From: Bacteroides caecigallinarum
GTDB taxonomy: Bacteria > Bacteroidota > Bacteroidia > Bacteroidales > Bacteroidaceae
Assembly: GCF_016901995.1 (NCBI RefSeq)
Contig: NZ_JACJLE010000004.1
Span: 1-64,000 of the forward strand
Direction: 5' to 3'
DNA length: 64,000 nucleotides
A program made the translations under genes and the position numbers. The notes under the pieces were generated by a model. It did no database searches. It saw only the letters and a list, made by a program, of their open reading frames with translations, and was not told the origin of the DNA. Shown one piece after another: positions 18,470 through 28,067 of this stretch (positions within the stretch are counted from its first letter, which is position 1; each line of letters starts with the position of its first letter).

Positions 18470-18499
18470 GACTTCTGATATTTATTGTTATATATCGTC

Positions 18500-18683
18500 T
18501 GCCTGTAAGGTACAGGCATTCTTATTTCTTGTTGTCCCTGTTGTCTGTTTGCCCGCATCCTTGCAAGGCTTGGCGGGAAAAAATACCGGAGCGAAGCGAG
18601 GATGATTTTTTCCCGCCAACCAGCCCGGCAGGGCCGCCTTGCGGGAGTTGCGCGGCAAACAGCTATTTTTGCAGCAAGAAATG
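18500..18683 (-). repeat. Structured GC-rich leader-like element, copy 1
   Basis: Nested arms are visible: hairpin TGCCTGTA/TACAGGCA (18500-18518), outer arm GTTTGCC/GGCAAAC (18547-18553 and 18654-18660), arm CTTGCAAGGC/GCCTTGCGGG (18560-18569 and 18636-18645), a perfect 15-bp arm (18570-18584 and 18605-18619) and a small GCCC/GGGC hairpin. A second copy is at 33211-33393 with compensating changes. On the minus strand it precedes the transposase N-region ORF. A 76-residue ORF can be read through it but is not believed. Confidence 0.75.
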
Positions 18684-19236
18684 AGGATGCAGTCATTTTA
18701 TCCTTGTAAAAACTGGGAATTTAATGATTATGATTATAGTAATAACATGCACATATGCCGAATTATGAAGCCTGCAAATATGGCTAAAATGATGTTGTAG
18801 GCTTTGTCTACATATAACACTGAAGACTTATAAACTAACGCCTTAGATTTTCCCGATAAATGTATCTTTGCTAAGATTAGCTTTGCTTACATATATTAAT
18901 TTATGTACCTATAAACTCTTATAAATAATCATATTAGGACTATAAAACACATGAAGTCTTTATACAAAAACTGAAACAATTAGAAACTTAAAGATGATTG
19001 TTGCCTTTTGGCAAATGTTCATTATCGTAAAAAACAAAAGATTGCCTTGTGAAAAACTTCAAATTTTATAGGGTGAAAAAACACAATATTAGCTATAATA
19101 AAAAAATCCTATCAGTTCCTCAATAGGGAGTCTGATAGGATACTTTTCATATTCACCCTTTTATAATTTGGATGAAATATTCAATATAGTTTTAACTTTT
19201 ACTTTATTAGAATTTAGTGTTGATGTTTCAGTAAGA
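18684..19236. other. AT-rich gene-free stretch at the end of the phosphate block
   Basis: About 550 bases with no convincing reading frame, RNA or repeat apart from a terminator at 19098-19142. It separates the insertion sequence from the Pit transporter and may contain a junction of the accessory DNA. Confidence 0.6.
19098..19142 (-). terminator. Terminator of the phosphate operon
   Basis: ATCCTATCAG (19106-19115) pairs with CTGATAGGAT (19132-19141). Read on the minus strand it is followed by six T residues. It lies about 95 bases past the Pit transporter stop codon. Confidence 0.8.
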
Positions 19237-20259
19237 TCAAGTTATTAATAATATAAGACTATAAACAGTTGCAGCGAGTATCGCACTTATTGGAATCGTA
19301 AGGGTCCAAGCCGTCATTAAGCTTTTGGTAATTCCCCAACGAACAGCTGATAAACGACGGGTAGCACCTACTCCTATAATGGCTCCTGATATGGTATGGG
19401 TAGTACTTACCGGAATCTTTAGGTATTCTGTGAGATAAAGAGTGAATGCACCCGCAGTCTCAGCAATGACACCTTCTAAAGGGGTAACTTTGGTAATTCG
19501 ATTTCCCATGGTGCGCACTATTTTCCATCCTCCCGACATGGTTCCCAGTGAGATTGCGGTAAAGCAGGAAAAAGCGACCCAGTCGGGTAAATCGCCTACG
19601 TTGTTTACCCCCATGCCAATGCCTTGCGAATGGGCTGCTATCAGGGCAGCTGCAATGATACCCATTACCTTTTGCGAGTCGTTAAGTCCATGCCCGATGC
19701 TGAACAGGGCGGATGAGAGCAACTGTAGTCTTTTAAACCATTTCTCTGCGGTGTGGGGATGGGCCTTACGGCACAGATTCAGCACTATCAGAGTGAAGAG
19801 GAAGGCTACAAGCATACCTATGACTGGAGCCAGAAAAATGAAAAGCACGATTTTCAGGATAACCGAACTTTGAATGGCACCAAATCCATAAGCTGCAATG
19901 GCGGCTCCCGCAAACCCGCCGATAAGTGTATGGGATGAAGAAGAAGGAATTCCTCTCCACCAGGTCCACAGGTTCCAGATGATGGCTGCAATCACTCCAG
20001 ACAAGATGACTGGCAAAGTAATGTATTGCTCATAGACTGTTTTTGACACAGTGTTGGCAATGCCGAAATCACCGATAAGGTATTTAGCGATGAAAAACGC
20101 CAGAAAATTGAAAAAGGCAGCCCAGATTACAGCCTGGAGCGGAGTCAGCACCTTGGTAGAAACAATGGTAGCTATTGCGTTGGCTGCATCATGAAAACCG
20201 TTGATATAGTCAAAAATCAGGGCCAGTACAATGATGGTGATGAGTAATTCCATGTGCAA
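19237..20259 (-). CDS. pit: Inorganic phosphate transporter, PiT family
   Basis: A 340-residue PiT family permease with about ten membrane helices. The two family repeats are visible: NGFHDAANAIATIVSTK near residue 20 and SIGHGLNDSQKVMG near 192. It co-transports phosphate with a metal ion and protons across the inner membrane. A second in-frame ATG two codons in is an alternative start. It follows a PhoU-like DUF47 gene by 9 bases, the usual partner of Pit transporters. Confidence 0.93.
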   Translation of the reverse strand: MHMELLITIIVLALIFDYINGFHDAANAIATIVSTKVLTPLQAVIWAAFFNFLAFFIAKYLIGDFGIANTVSKTVYEQYITLPVILSGVIAAIIWNLWTWWRGIPSSSSHTLIGGFAGAAIAAYGFGAIQSSVILKIVLFIFLAPVIGMLVAFLFTLIVLNLCRKAHPHTAEKWFKRLQLLSSALFSIGHGLNDSQKVMGIIAAALIAAHSQGIGMGVNNVGDLPDWVAFSCFTAISLGTMSGGWKIVRTMGNRITKVTPLEGVIAETAGAFTLYLTEYLKIPVSTTHTISGAIIGVGATRRLSAVRWGITKSLMTAWTLTIPISAILAATVYSLILLIT

Positions 20260-20268
20260 TTCTTTTTT

Positions 20269-20916
20269 TCAGGCATATTTTACGATAATGTTTCTCAGGA
20301 GCTTTCCTACATGGTCGGCGGCATCTGTCGTCTTTTCCAGTTCCTGCATGATTTCTTTTGTCTTGATCAGTTCAATGCAGTCTGTTTCTTCATTAAACAG
20401 TTGCATGATGAAAAGGTCATAGACCTCATCCGCATGGTTTTCTATCTCATGGAGCTTCTGACAGTAATCTTTCAGTCTGGACGGATTTTTGCTGAAGGTT
20501 TCCAGCTCATCCATGGCCTTGCAGATGATGGAGGCTCCTTGTTGTATGAGGACAGCCAGCTCTTTTCCGCTGTCTGAAATGGCGTGCGGCTTGTAGATGG
20601 CAATCCGCTTCGAGGCACTGTGAATGCGGTCGGTCACGTCATCGATGGAAAAGGCCAGGTCATGTATGTCTTCCCGGTCAAAGGGGGTGATAAAGGTCTG
20701 GCCTAGCTCCATGAAAATCTGCTGGGTTATCTGGTCGCCTTTTCTTTCAGCCTCCTTCACTTTGTGATAATACTCCTGCCATGTCTCTGGTGTGTCATGG
20801 TTCATGCTGTCAATCAGAAGTTCAGAAGCATTGAGTACGGTTTGTGACAATTGGTTTAATAAAGGAAAGAATTTGCTTTCTTTGGGTACAAATCGGTTTA
20901 ACAGGGAATTTTTCAT
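20269..20916 (-). CDS. DUF47 family PhoU-like protein
   Basis: A 215-residue all-helical protein of the DUF47 (TIGR00153) group, related to PhoU. Landmarks are [20 protein letters not shown] near residue 75 and the C-terminal [18 protein letters not shown]. Such proteins bind metals and are encoded next to Pit transporters, where they are thought to regulate transport. The start overlaps the DedA stop by 4 bases. N-terminal residues begin [17 protein letters not shown], typical of the family. Confidence 0.92.
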   Translation of the reverse strand: MKNSLLNRFVPKESKFFPLLNQLSQTVLNASELLIDSMNHDTPETWQEYYHKVKEAERKGDQITQQIFMELGQTFITPFDREDIHDLAFSIDDVTDRIHSASKRIAIYKPHAISDSGKELAVLIQQGASIICKAMDELETFSKNPSRLKDYCQKLHEIENHADEVYDLFIMQLFNEETDCIELIKTKEIMQELEKTTDAADHVGKLLRNIIVKYA

Positions 20917-21557
20917 ACTGTTGTTCGTTTATTTTTTATTCGTATATATTCAATGAGGGCAGGGCAGAGTGAAACCAGTACGATGCCCATCAAAAGTATT
21001 TTGAGGTTTTGCTGCACAAAAGGGATGTTCCCAAAGAAATAGCCTGTCATGCAAAAAAGTAAGACCCAGACAGCTGCCCCGACAAGGTTGTAAATCATAA
21101 ACAAGTAATAATTCATGTGTCCCATTCCGGCGACAAACGGTGCAAAAGTGCGGACAATGGGGACAAAACGGGCAATGATTATGGTTTTTCCGCCATATTT
21201 CTGGAAGAAATGATGGGTTTTCTCCAAATGACTTTGCTTGAAGATCTTTGAGTCTGGTTGGGAGAACAGTTTTTTCCCGAAATAATGTCCAATCAGGTAG
21301 TTGCAGGAATCACCAAGCACGGCTGCGATGAAAATAACCATCATCAGCAGGCTTATTTCCAGTGGCATCCCCGGAAGGGATGCCACTGCACCGGAGACAA
21401 ACAGAAGGGAGTCTCCGGGCAGAAAGGGGGTGACTACAAGTCCGGTTTCACAGAAAATGATTAAAAACAACAAGGCATATGTCCATTCATGGTATTCCTG
21501 CACGAGTGTAATCAGATGCTGGTCTATATGTAGGAAAATATCAATGAAGAAATCCAT
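20913..21557 (-). CDS. DedA family membrane protein (VTT domain)
   Basis: A 214-residue DedA protein with 4-5 membrane segments. Conserved blocks are [16 protein letters not shown] near residue 45 and [22 protein letters not shown] near 118, with the functionally important Arg residues. DedA proteins act as lipid scramblases or flippases that recycle lipid carriers. Its place between phosphate genes is unusual but coupling is tight, with a 4-base overlap with DUF47 and a 17-base overlap with the upstream gene. Confidence 0.92.
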   Translation of the reverse strand: MDFFIDIFLHIDQHLITLVQEYHEWTYALLFLIIFCETGLVVTPFLPGDSLLFVSGAVASLPGMPLEISLLMMVIFIAAVLGDSCNYLIGHYFGKKLFSQPDSKIFKQSHLEKTHHFFQKYGGKTIIIARFVPIVRTFAPFVAGMGHMNYYLFMIYNLVGAAVWVLLFCMTGYFFGNIPFVQQNLKILLMGIVLVSLCPALIEYIRIKNKRTTV

Positions 21558-22062
21558 GTGACGTATGCAGGTTTTTTATGAATGTACTGGCTTTTTCTCC
21601 TTTCAGGCAGCACAGTTCTGTGACTGGTTTATACAAGAAAGAACTATAGGTCAGCAGTTGAAATGCGGCATATTGGTTGTCTTTTGAGTGAACAATCAGC
21701 AAATACAGCTGCGGCTCTTCTCTTGACGTGGCAGGCAGGTCACAATAATCTGCCAGGTATTTTTTCAAGCCTTGGAACTGTTCTTTGCTGAATGTCAGGC
21801 TTTTTTTGCATACCATGCTGCCTGTTCCTGCATAGGCCTGATAGCGGGCACGGAAAATCAGAAAATAGAATGAAATGACTGCCAGCAAGCTTCCGGCAGC
21901 GATTTTCAGGGCATTAATATTGGATTCTGAGGTGCTTTCCGGTAAGAAAAACAGACTGATACCGGCAGCCAGCAAACAAATTGAAAGGCCTATGGTGAGG
22001 AAACTGGTGCGTTTCCGTATATCCTGTGTGGGATATGACTGTGATAGATTAAATGTTTCCAT
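21541..22062 (-). CDS. Two-helix membrane protein of unknown function
   Basis: A 173-residue protein with two membrane segments (about residues 22-40 and 54-70) and a C-terminal cytoplasmic or periplasmic region of about 100 residues. No family is recognised. It is co-oriented with the phosphate block, overlapping the DedA start by 17 bases and lying 36 bases after the TPR gene, so it is probably co-transcribed. Confidence 0.7.
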   Translation of the reverse strand: METFNLSQSYPTQDIRKRTSFLTIGLSICLLAAGISLFFLPESTSESNINALKIAAGSLLAVISFYFLIFRARYQAYAGTGSMVCKKSLTFSKEQFQGLKKYLADYCDLPATSREEPQLYLLIVHSKDNQYAAFQLLTYSSFLYKPVTELCCLKGEKASTFIKNLHTSHGFLH

Positions 22063-22098
22063 GAATTTCTTGTTTTTGTAGTTGAAAATTAAAGAGAA

Positions 22099-23544
22099 CT
22101 ATTGGGTAGCCTGAAGCCCTTGCAGGGCCTGTCTGGCCGTAGCGTTTTCCGGATCAAGTTCCAGAATTTTGTTCCAGTATGCTTTAGACTTTTCATAGTC
22201 CTTTTGCAGGAAATAATAGTATCCCAGGTAACTTTCACATTCGATGAGGAGTGATTTGGACGCGTCTGCTTTCTTTTCCAGCAAGGCCAGAGCCGATTCG
22301 TAATAAGGCTTGGCCAGTCCTTCCGTACTTTCAGGGTCGGCCATGGCATTGGTGCGGGCTCTCCAGAAATAGCCCAGGTAATTGTCGGGTACACGTTGAG
22401 ATACTTCTGCAAAGATTTCGTCGGCTTTCTTCAAATAAGCTTCTTTTTCGGTTTCATTGGCGGTACTGCTTCCGGCCGCTATGTAATACAGTCTTCCCAT
22501 CAAGAACATGTCGCTCACCTCGGCCTTTCCTTTCAGCCCGTCCAGATACACTTGGTACAGGCGGATGGCTTCAGGGTAATTTTGCAATTTTTCGTGGGCG
22601 GCAGACGCTTCCTTGGCTATTTCCGGATGCTCATATGCCGCATCCGCTTCGAGGGCTTTTTCAAACCATTGCATTGCCTCGTCGTTCCTCTGGTCTGCCA
22701 ATGACAGACGTCCACGGTATAGAAAGTCCAGGTAGACGTAGTCGCTTCCGTCCGGACGGTCAAAAAAAGCGTCAGCAGCTTCAAGCCCTTCTTTATAGGC
22801 GGCAATTTCATACAAATCGTACATACGCAGACGTTTCAGGAGATGGTTGTCCTTGTCTGTAGCAAGCCCTTTCTCTACGGCCTTCAGTGATTGCGCATAG
22901 TCTTTGTTCAAATATAGCAGCATGGCGTAATACCCGTAGTCTTGCGCATCAGGAGTTCCTTGTTGCATGAATTCGTCGTAAGCAGATTTTGCTTTGCCAT
23001 AGTACCCTGCCTGATAGTACGCATTGGCTAATTCACGGTTTACTTCCAGCAGTTCAGGATGGTTTGCCTTCAATTTTGTCAGCATGTCAATAGAGAGCTG
23101 AGGGTTCACCCCGATGTAGGCACGTGCGTATTTGTAATAGGCATCGTAGCAATCTGCATCGAACAAAATGGCCTGTTCGTAATATCCGCATGCCGTGCCT
23201 ACATTTTTCTGTGCCAGGGCAATGTCACCTGCCAGCATATATACCGGAGCCGATTTGGAGTCTGTTTTCATGGCACGGTCAGCATAAACTTGTGCTTCAG
23301 CCGGGCGGTTATGATCCAGATAGGCGTTGCCTATGGCAACCAGCAAGGAGATGTTTTTCTTGTTTTTCCCCTTTAGTAACTCGCTGAATTCTTTGGCGGC
23401 TGTTTCCGGTGTTTCATTGATACCGGAAGCTATCTGTGTAATTAGCCTGTGGGTTTCAGCTGTAAGAGTTTCCTGGGCATAGCAGTATGAGGCAGAAAAT
23501 ATCATTCCGCTGCATACAAAGCATAAAATTTTATTTTTCATCAT
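22099..23544 (-). CDS. Periplasmic tetratricopeptide-repeat protein
   Basis: A 481-residue secreted protein with a signal peptide (ending SASYCYAQ) and 8 or more TPR units of about 34 residues, e.g. near residues 65-100, 205-240 and 430-475 (YYFLQKDYEKSKAYWNKILELDPENATA). TPR proteins scaffold protein complexes. It lies between the PstS-like gene (15 bases) and the two-helix gene. The ATG one codon downstream is an equally good start. It may assemble the TonB/ExbBD machinery in the periplasm, but this is inference from position. Confidence 0.85.
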   Translation of the reverse strand: MMKNKILCFVCSGMIFSASYCYAQETLTAETHRLITQIASGINETPETAAKEFSELLKGKNKKNISLLVAIGNAYLDHNRPAEAQVYADRAMKTDSKSAPVYMLAGDIALAQKNVGTACGYYEQAILFDADCYDAYYKYARAYIGVNPQLSIDMLTKLKANHPELLEVNRELANAYYQAGYYGKAKSAYDEFMQQGTPDAQDYGYYAMLLYLNKDYAQSLKAVEKGLATDKDNHLLKRLRMYDLYEIAAYKEGLEAADAFFDRPDGSDYVYLDFLYRGRLSLADQRNDEAMQWFEKALEADAAYEHPEIAKEASAAHEKLQNYPEAIRLYQVYLDGLKGKAEVSDMFLMGRLYYIAAGSSTANETEKEAYLKKADEIFAEVSQRVPDNYLGYFWRARTNAMADPESTEGLAKPYYESALALLEKKADASKSLLIECESYLGYYYFLQKDYEKSKAYWNKILELDPENATARQALQGLQATQ

Positions 23545-23559
23545 AAATTGCTCATTAAA

Positions 23560-24501
23560 TTAGAAATTATCTTTTACGTTTACAATCCGGACTGGCTGTG
23601 TAGCCGGTATCAGTCCTGACTTGAGGATAATCCGTTGTCCGCGCTCTCCTGTCAGAAACGTCATCAGTCCGGTAGGGAGTGCTCCTTTGGGGTCATTGAT
23701 AAGGATGTACACCTCATTCGTCAGCGGATATTGTTTTAACGCCAGATAAGCCTGATAAGGTCTGTAACTGTTTTCTGGAGTAGCTTCACTGCTTTCTGAA
23801 ACCGACATGACCCTGACTCTTTGGTTGAAGGAGAGCCGTGTCGTATCTGCCTTGTTGCCTATCCAGTTGGCACCGATAATGCCAATGGCATCCGGTGTGG
23901 CAGCTACATAATCAATTACTTCTTCATTGCTTTTCCGTGCCTTTAATGAGGAAGAAAGAGGTTTCCCTTGGCAGATGGAGTCGATGACATAATGTACGGT
24001 TCCTGAGTTCGGATTGTCGAACACTACTTGCATGCGTCCCAGCCTTGACTTTGGGTTTAACTCTTTCCATTCCGTGATTTCTCCGGTGGCGATACGCCGG
24101 AAGTCTTCCACTGTAATGAGTGAGTCGGGATTGCAATGGTGGGTAATCAGTGCGATTCCGCTGGAAGCCATTTGAATGGATTCCGGAAAGAATTTGCGTG
24201 TATGAAAAGAAATTAATTCCTTTTCTGTCAGCCGGCGGTTGGTGATTGCCAGACGTACGCTGTCTTTCAGCAACAGGTTGACAGCTTCTACCTCACTGCA
24301 ATAAACCGGGGTGATTGAAGCCTCGGGAGTCAGTGCCTGATATACTTGCAGCTCTTCTTCCATGATAGGCTTGAACGATTCGTCTACGGCAATGCGGATT
24401 TCTCCCGAATACAAGGTTTCCTCTTTACCGTTTTTCCCGGAGGAATTACAAGCCGAGAACGTGAGCATGCACAACAGATATAGCATTAATTTCTTTTTCA
24501 T
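23560..24501 (-). CDS. PstS-like phosphate-binding lipoprotein
   Basis: A 313-residue periplasmic binding protein of the PstS type. It has a lipoprotein signal with lipid Cys in LTFSACNSS near residue 19, followed by the two-lobe fold. NPNSGTVHYVID near residue 165 carries the SGT phosphate-binding loop. No pstC, pstA or pstB genes are near, so it would not feed a classical ABC transporter here; it lies 11 bases after tonB. It may capture phosphate for, or signal to, the Pit transporter. Confidence 0.85.
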   Translation of the reverse strand: MKKKLMLYLLCMLTFSACNSSGKNGKEETLYSGEIRIAVDESFKPIMEEELQVYQALTPEASITPVYCSEVEAVNLLLKDSVRLAITNRRLTEKELISFHTRKFFPESIQMASSGIALITHHCNPDSLITVEDFRRIATGEITEWKELNPKSRLGRMQVVFDNPNSGTVHYVIDSICQGKPLSSSLKARKSNEEVIDYVAATPDAIGIIGANWIGNKADTTRLSFNQRVRVMSVSESSEATPENSYRPYQAYLALKQYPLTNEVYILINDPKGALPTGLMTFLTGERGQRIILKSGLIPATQPVRIVNVKDNF

Positions 24502-24512
24502 ACACTTGGTGA

Positions 24513-25331
24513 TTACTGTAATTTAAAAACAATAGGGCAGGTATAATAAACCGGTACGTTACGGCCGTTCTGTTTCCCGGGAATCCATTGTGGCAGCGAT
24601 TTTACCACGCGTATCGCTTCTTTGTCGCAATAAGGATCCAGTGAACGGAGCACCTTGACATTTTCCACATGGCCTTGTGCATTGACAACAAAACGCAGAA
24701 TGACTTTTCCTTGTATGCCATTCTCTTGTGCAATGACCGGATACTTCAGGTTTTTGGCTATGTATTTAAGAAGCTCTGCAGGCCCTCCCGGAAATTGTGG
24801 CATCTGTTCTACCATCATGTAAGGCTCTTCTTCTTGAGCTTCTGGTGCCTGGGTAATGACTTCCTGCAAGTCGGCAATGTCTTTTCCGTTCAGTTCGTCA
24901 TTGCCTTTCACGTCGGCGATGGATATTTGTACCTTGGTCTCTGTCAGCTCATCCTGGCTCTTGAGCTCATCGTCATCGTGCACTTCCTCGTCTTTCTTGA
25001 TGACCGGTGCCGTGAATTTGATGGTACTCTTGAGAGCCGGAGGGGGTGGGGCAATGGGTTCTACCTTTTTCAATGTTTCTTCTTTCACTTCCGGCTCCTC
25101 CAGGGCAGAAAGCTGTGTCACTTCCACCATTTCTTCTTTCTGTTCCGGCATAGCCATTTTGACAAGACGGGGTAAGGTGAATCCGGCAAATGCCACAACT
25201 GTGACAATAACCAGAGAGGCCGTCTGCCGTCTTCCCAGGTCACGGCGCATTTTATAGGCACCGTAATTTTTATTTCTGTCTTTGAAAATGAGTTCGCACC
25301 ATTCCAAAGAAGTTAAATCAACCTTTGACAT
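24513..25331 (-). CDS. tonB: Energy transducer TonB (island copy)
   Basis: A 272-residue TonB. It has the Bacteroidetes-type N-terminal FKDRNKNYGAYKMRRDL, one membrane segment at about residues 38-58, a spacer with PPPPAL and acidic stretches, and a C-terminal domain from about residue 183 (MPQFPGGPAELLKY, YPVIAQENGIQGKVILRF). It shares its C-terminal domain layout with the TonB at 4604-5290 but differs in the spacer. It is in an operon order of exbB, exbD, exbD, tonB, PstS-like. Confidence 0.93.
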   Translation of the reverse strand: MSKVDLTSLEWCELIFKDRNKNYGAYKMRRDLGRRQTASLVIVTVVAFAGFTLPRLVKMAMPEQKEEMVEVTQLSALEEPEVKEETLKKVEPIAPPPPALKSTIKFTAPVIKKDEEVHDDDELKSQDELTETKVQISIADVKGNDELNGKDIADLQEVITQAPEAQEEEPYMMVEQMPQFPGGPAELLKYIAKNLKYPVIAQENGIQGKVILRFVVNAQGHVENVKVLRSLDPYCDKEAIRVVKSLPQWIPGKQNGRNVPVYYTCPIVFKLQ

Positions 25332-25348
25332 TTTTCCCTTTTTTGAAG

Positions 25349-26008
25349 TTATACATTCCTATCTGTCGCTTTTTGACTTAACTCACCATGAGAGAGGTAG
25401 TTGTCTATCAGGAAACGGTCGCCGTCCGTAATGTCGACAATTACGTATTTCCCTATGCTGCAAATCTGCATTTCGTCCAGCGCATCTATCAGATTCTTAT
25501 AAGACGACTTGTCCATTGCCTTAATGATGACGGTAGGAGTGTTTTTTCCCGATTTCACGCTGGCAATTTCCTTCTTACATTCCTCTTCGGTGATTTCAAG
25601 CCTTGCTTTCTTATCCTTAAGCTCACGTACTTTCTTGACTGCTTCGTAGTTTTTGCTGAGCAATAGTTTACGCAATCCGCTGGCTTCGTAGGTGGTTTCT
25701 TTTAGTGAAGCATAGTTCTTGTAGTCCGGTTCGCCTTCGTAATAATAGAGTTTTCCGTCCTCGCCCAGCAATAAAGTCAGTGCCTGAGAGGCCTTGACTT
25801 TATTCTGTTGCTCTTCGGTGATGTTTTTATCATTGGATGGCATGCTGATTTCCATTGTTTGCGGCTTGCTCAATGAAGTACACAGCATGAAAAAAGTAAT
25901 CAGCAGCATATTCATGTCGACCATGGGAGTGAAATCCACGCGGATATTCATTTTTTTCTGCTTGTTACCTTTCTTTTCTTTATTGTTGTTTTCTTGAATT
26001 TCAGCCAT
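25349..26008 (-). CDS. exbD: ExbD-family biopolymer transporter (island, second copy)
   Basis: A 219-residue ExbD. A Lys-rich N-terminus (about 22 residues) precedes MNIRVDFTPMVDMNMLLITFF with the conserved Asp and membrane helix near residues 30-50. The periplasmic domain is longer than the E. coli form and carries a Lys/Glu-rich helical stretch near 115-145. It is 13 bases after the first island exbD. It would form the ion channel with the adjacent exbB, which is itself broken by a stop codon. Confidence 0.9.
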   Translation of the reverse strand: MAEIQENNNKEKKGNKQKKMNIRVDFTPMVDMNMLLITFFMLCTSLSKPQTMEISMPSNDKNITEEQQNKVKASQALTLLLGEDGKLYYYEGEPDYKNYASLKETTYEASGLRKLLLSKNYEAVKKVRELKDKKARLEITEEECKKEIASVKSGKNTPTVIIKAMDKSSYKNLIDALDEMQICSIGKYVIVDITDGDRFLIDNYLSHGELSQKATDRNV

Positions 26009-26020
26009 ATTTCTTTTTCT

Positions 26021-26626
26021 TTATTCTTCCGGACCCGATTTTAAGGAGGTAATCAGATTGTATCTGTTTTCCTTGAGGTCTTGAAGAGAGTTCATCACTT
26101 TTTTTATGACCGCGTAGGGTGTTTGCTGGTCGGCCTTGATGGCAATGCGCAAGTCATGGTTCGTGGCACGTGCATTGCGCACCCATGCTTTGAACTGGTT
26201 GTCGATACTGTCACAAGGGATTCCCTGGTTTTTTAAGGTGCGGTCCTGCTGTTCTGTGCTAAGGGCCAGGAAAGATTTCATGTGGCTTATTGGTACTCCG
26301 AAAGTCTGGCACAAAGAAAATTTCTTTATTTCTTGCGGGGTAAATGAAAGCCCGTATTCCTTTCCCATTGCTTCTAATGTGGCTGCCATGTCACTTTGCT
26401 TGTCAAGACTCATAAAGATTTTTCCATCAGGGCCTACCAGGATGGACATGATGTTTGTTTCGGGTATCTTTATTTCAGAAATTGATGCGGGAGTGACAAC
26501 CTGCACAGGCTCTTTTTTCACAAAACTGGCTGTCAGCATGAAAAAAGTAAGCAGCAGTACGGTTACATCGCTCATGGCTGTCATGTCGATGAACATGCTT
26601 TTCTTCTGAATTTTAGCTCTACTCAT
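26021..26626 (-). CDS. exbD: ExbD-family biopolymer transporter (island, first copy)
   Basis: A 201-residue ExbD. The conserved Asp lies in MFIDMTAMSDVTVLLLTFF near residue 18, at the start of the single membrane helix, followed by a periplasmic domain with IAIKADQQTPYAVIKKVMN near 162. It lies 64 bases after exbB and 13 bases before the second exbD in the same orientation. Confidence 0.9.
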   Translation of the reverse strand: MSRAKIQKKSMFIDMTAMSDVTVLLLTFFMLTASFVKKEPVQVVTPASISEIKIPETNIMSILVGPDGKIFMSLDKQSDMAATLEAMGKEYGLSFTPQEIKKFSLCQTFGVPISHMKSFLALSTEQQDRTLKNQGIPCDSIDNQFKAWVRNARATNHDLRIAIKADQQTPYAVIKKVMNSLQDLKENRYNLITSLKSGPEE

Positions 26627-26689
26627 AATTGAAAATTTTAAATCAAACTTCTGTTTCTGTCTGCATGAGGAAAACCTCGGCTGGCAGAA

Positions 26690-27496
26690 TTAATGAGTAG
26701 CTGCGAAAGTCTGTACAATGGAGAAGCCCACTTCGTCAAGGCTGTACGTCAGCTTGTCTATCTTGTTGGTGTAATAGTTATAGGAAATAACGGCCAGTGC
26801 ACCGGTCAAGATACCAAATGCGGTGTTAATCAAGGCTTCAGAGATACCTGTAGACAATGCAACTGAGTCAGTACCTCCTCCGGCAGAAAGCGCGGCAAAT
26901 GAACGGATCATACCGATTACGGTTCCCAGCTATCCCATCAAGGTGCCTAAGGTAGTGATGGTAGCGATGATAGGCAAGTTCTGCTGCATCATGGGAAGCT
27001 CAAGTGCGGTGGCTTCTTCCAGCTCTTTTTGTATGGCAAGAATTTTCTGGTCTTTCGCCAGTTCATTGTTCTGCTCCATTTCGCGGTATTTACGGAGAGT
27101 GGAGCTCACTACATTGGCCACTGAGCCGCGCTGCTTGTCACATAATTCTTGTGCTTTCTCCATGTCTCCTTTATTCAAGGCATCTTTAATCTGCGCCACG
27201 AATTTGGAGAGCTTGCTTCTTCCGAAAGAGGCGCGAAGGGTAAAATAACGTTCTACGCTTAAGGTGAGCACAGTCAACAAAAGAGTTTGGATAACAGGCA
27301 CAATGATACCTCCTTTATAGATAGTTCCCAACATGTTTCCTGGAAGCGGATGATTGTTAGGGTCATTGTTCATGAAGTTGGCCGGGTTTCCAAACACAAA
27401 ATGATAAATGCAAATGGCTACGATGAAACATGCGATGATGATTAAACCTGCGGCTTCTATTCCTTTGAAAGATTGTTTTGAGTTATTCGTTTTCAT
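26690..27496 (-). pseudogene. exbB: ExbB/MotA/TolQ gene interrupted by an in-frame amber stop
   Basis: The reading frame is open from the ATG at 27496 to a TAG at 26930-26932 and then continues in the same frame to a stop at 26690. The break falls inside the hallmark block TTLGTLMG-stop-LGTVIGMIRSF, where the intact copy at 1687-2442 reads FLGTVIGM. A single base change from TGG would give the TAG. Products would be a 188-residue N-terminal part and, without re-initiation, loss of the last 73 residues, including the final two channel helices. Either this is a real inactivating mutation, a sequencing error, or read-through. Confidence 0.85.
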
Positions 27497-27647
27497 AATT
27501 TAATCGTTTTATAGAGTTTTGTTTTTTTGAAAAGTTTAGACAATAAGTAACTGGCTTGCGTCAAGCATGTGAAGCAAGAAATCCATATCCACTCCGACAC
27601 TTTGCAAGGGTGCCGGAGCAGTGAAAAACAACTAACCTATAAAACGG

Positions 27648-28067
27648 CTAAATAATGATTTTCCTCATGGCAAATACATAGTATTCGCATGAAGGAATCA
27701 CACAATGAATGTTTGTTGAAGGGTAAAGGCTCTCCTTGTCCTTCAATAAACCTACCTCACGTAGGGAATGATAGAATAATAATAAACGTAAGGAAAACTT
27801 GATGTTTTGTTCATCATTGCGCATCACACGTTTATCTAGCAATTTGTTGAATGAATGGTCGTGGGTAAGCGTGCTGAACAAATCATGCGTTTTATCCAGA
27901 GTCGCATAGATAAAATGGAAGGTTTCGTCTGCATCCGTCTGGTTTGATACCGCAGATGAGGTCTGGGCATCATGGAACGCATGGTTACATGAAACAGCCC
28001 CTGCCATCTCTACTCTCATAAAGATGACCGCCAGTAACAGCATTATTTTAAATATGGTCTGTTTCAT
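27648..28067 (-). CDS. Secreted protein of unknown function
   Basis: A 139-residue protein from the ATG at 28067; a longer in-frame start at 28130 would put 21 residues before a good signal peptide (MKQTIFKIMLLLAVIFMRVEMAGA). The mature part contains many His and Phe residues (THDHSFNKLL) and two Cys near the end. No family is recognised. It stands 150 bases upstream of the island exbB on the same strand, so it may be the first gene of that operon, and is followed upstream by a long gene-free stretch. Confidence 0.55.
   Translation of the reverse strand: MKQTIFKIMLLLAVIFMRVEMAGAVSCNHAFHDAQTSSAVSNQTDADETFHFIYATLDKTHDLFSTLTHDHSFNKLLDKRVMRNDEQNIKFSLRLLLFYHSLREVGLLKDKESLYPSTNIHCVIPSCEYYVFAMRKIII

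Noticed and set aside
18466-18696. A 76-residue minus-strand reading frame through the GC-rich element
   Set aside because: It reads through perfect inverted arms, has biased Arg/Ala composition, and the second copy does not keep the same frame; the signal is structural.
23560-24501. A complete Pst phosphate ABC system
   Set aside because: Only the binding protein is present; no permease or ATPase genes were found in the window.
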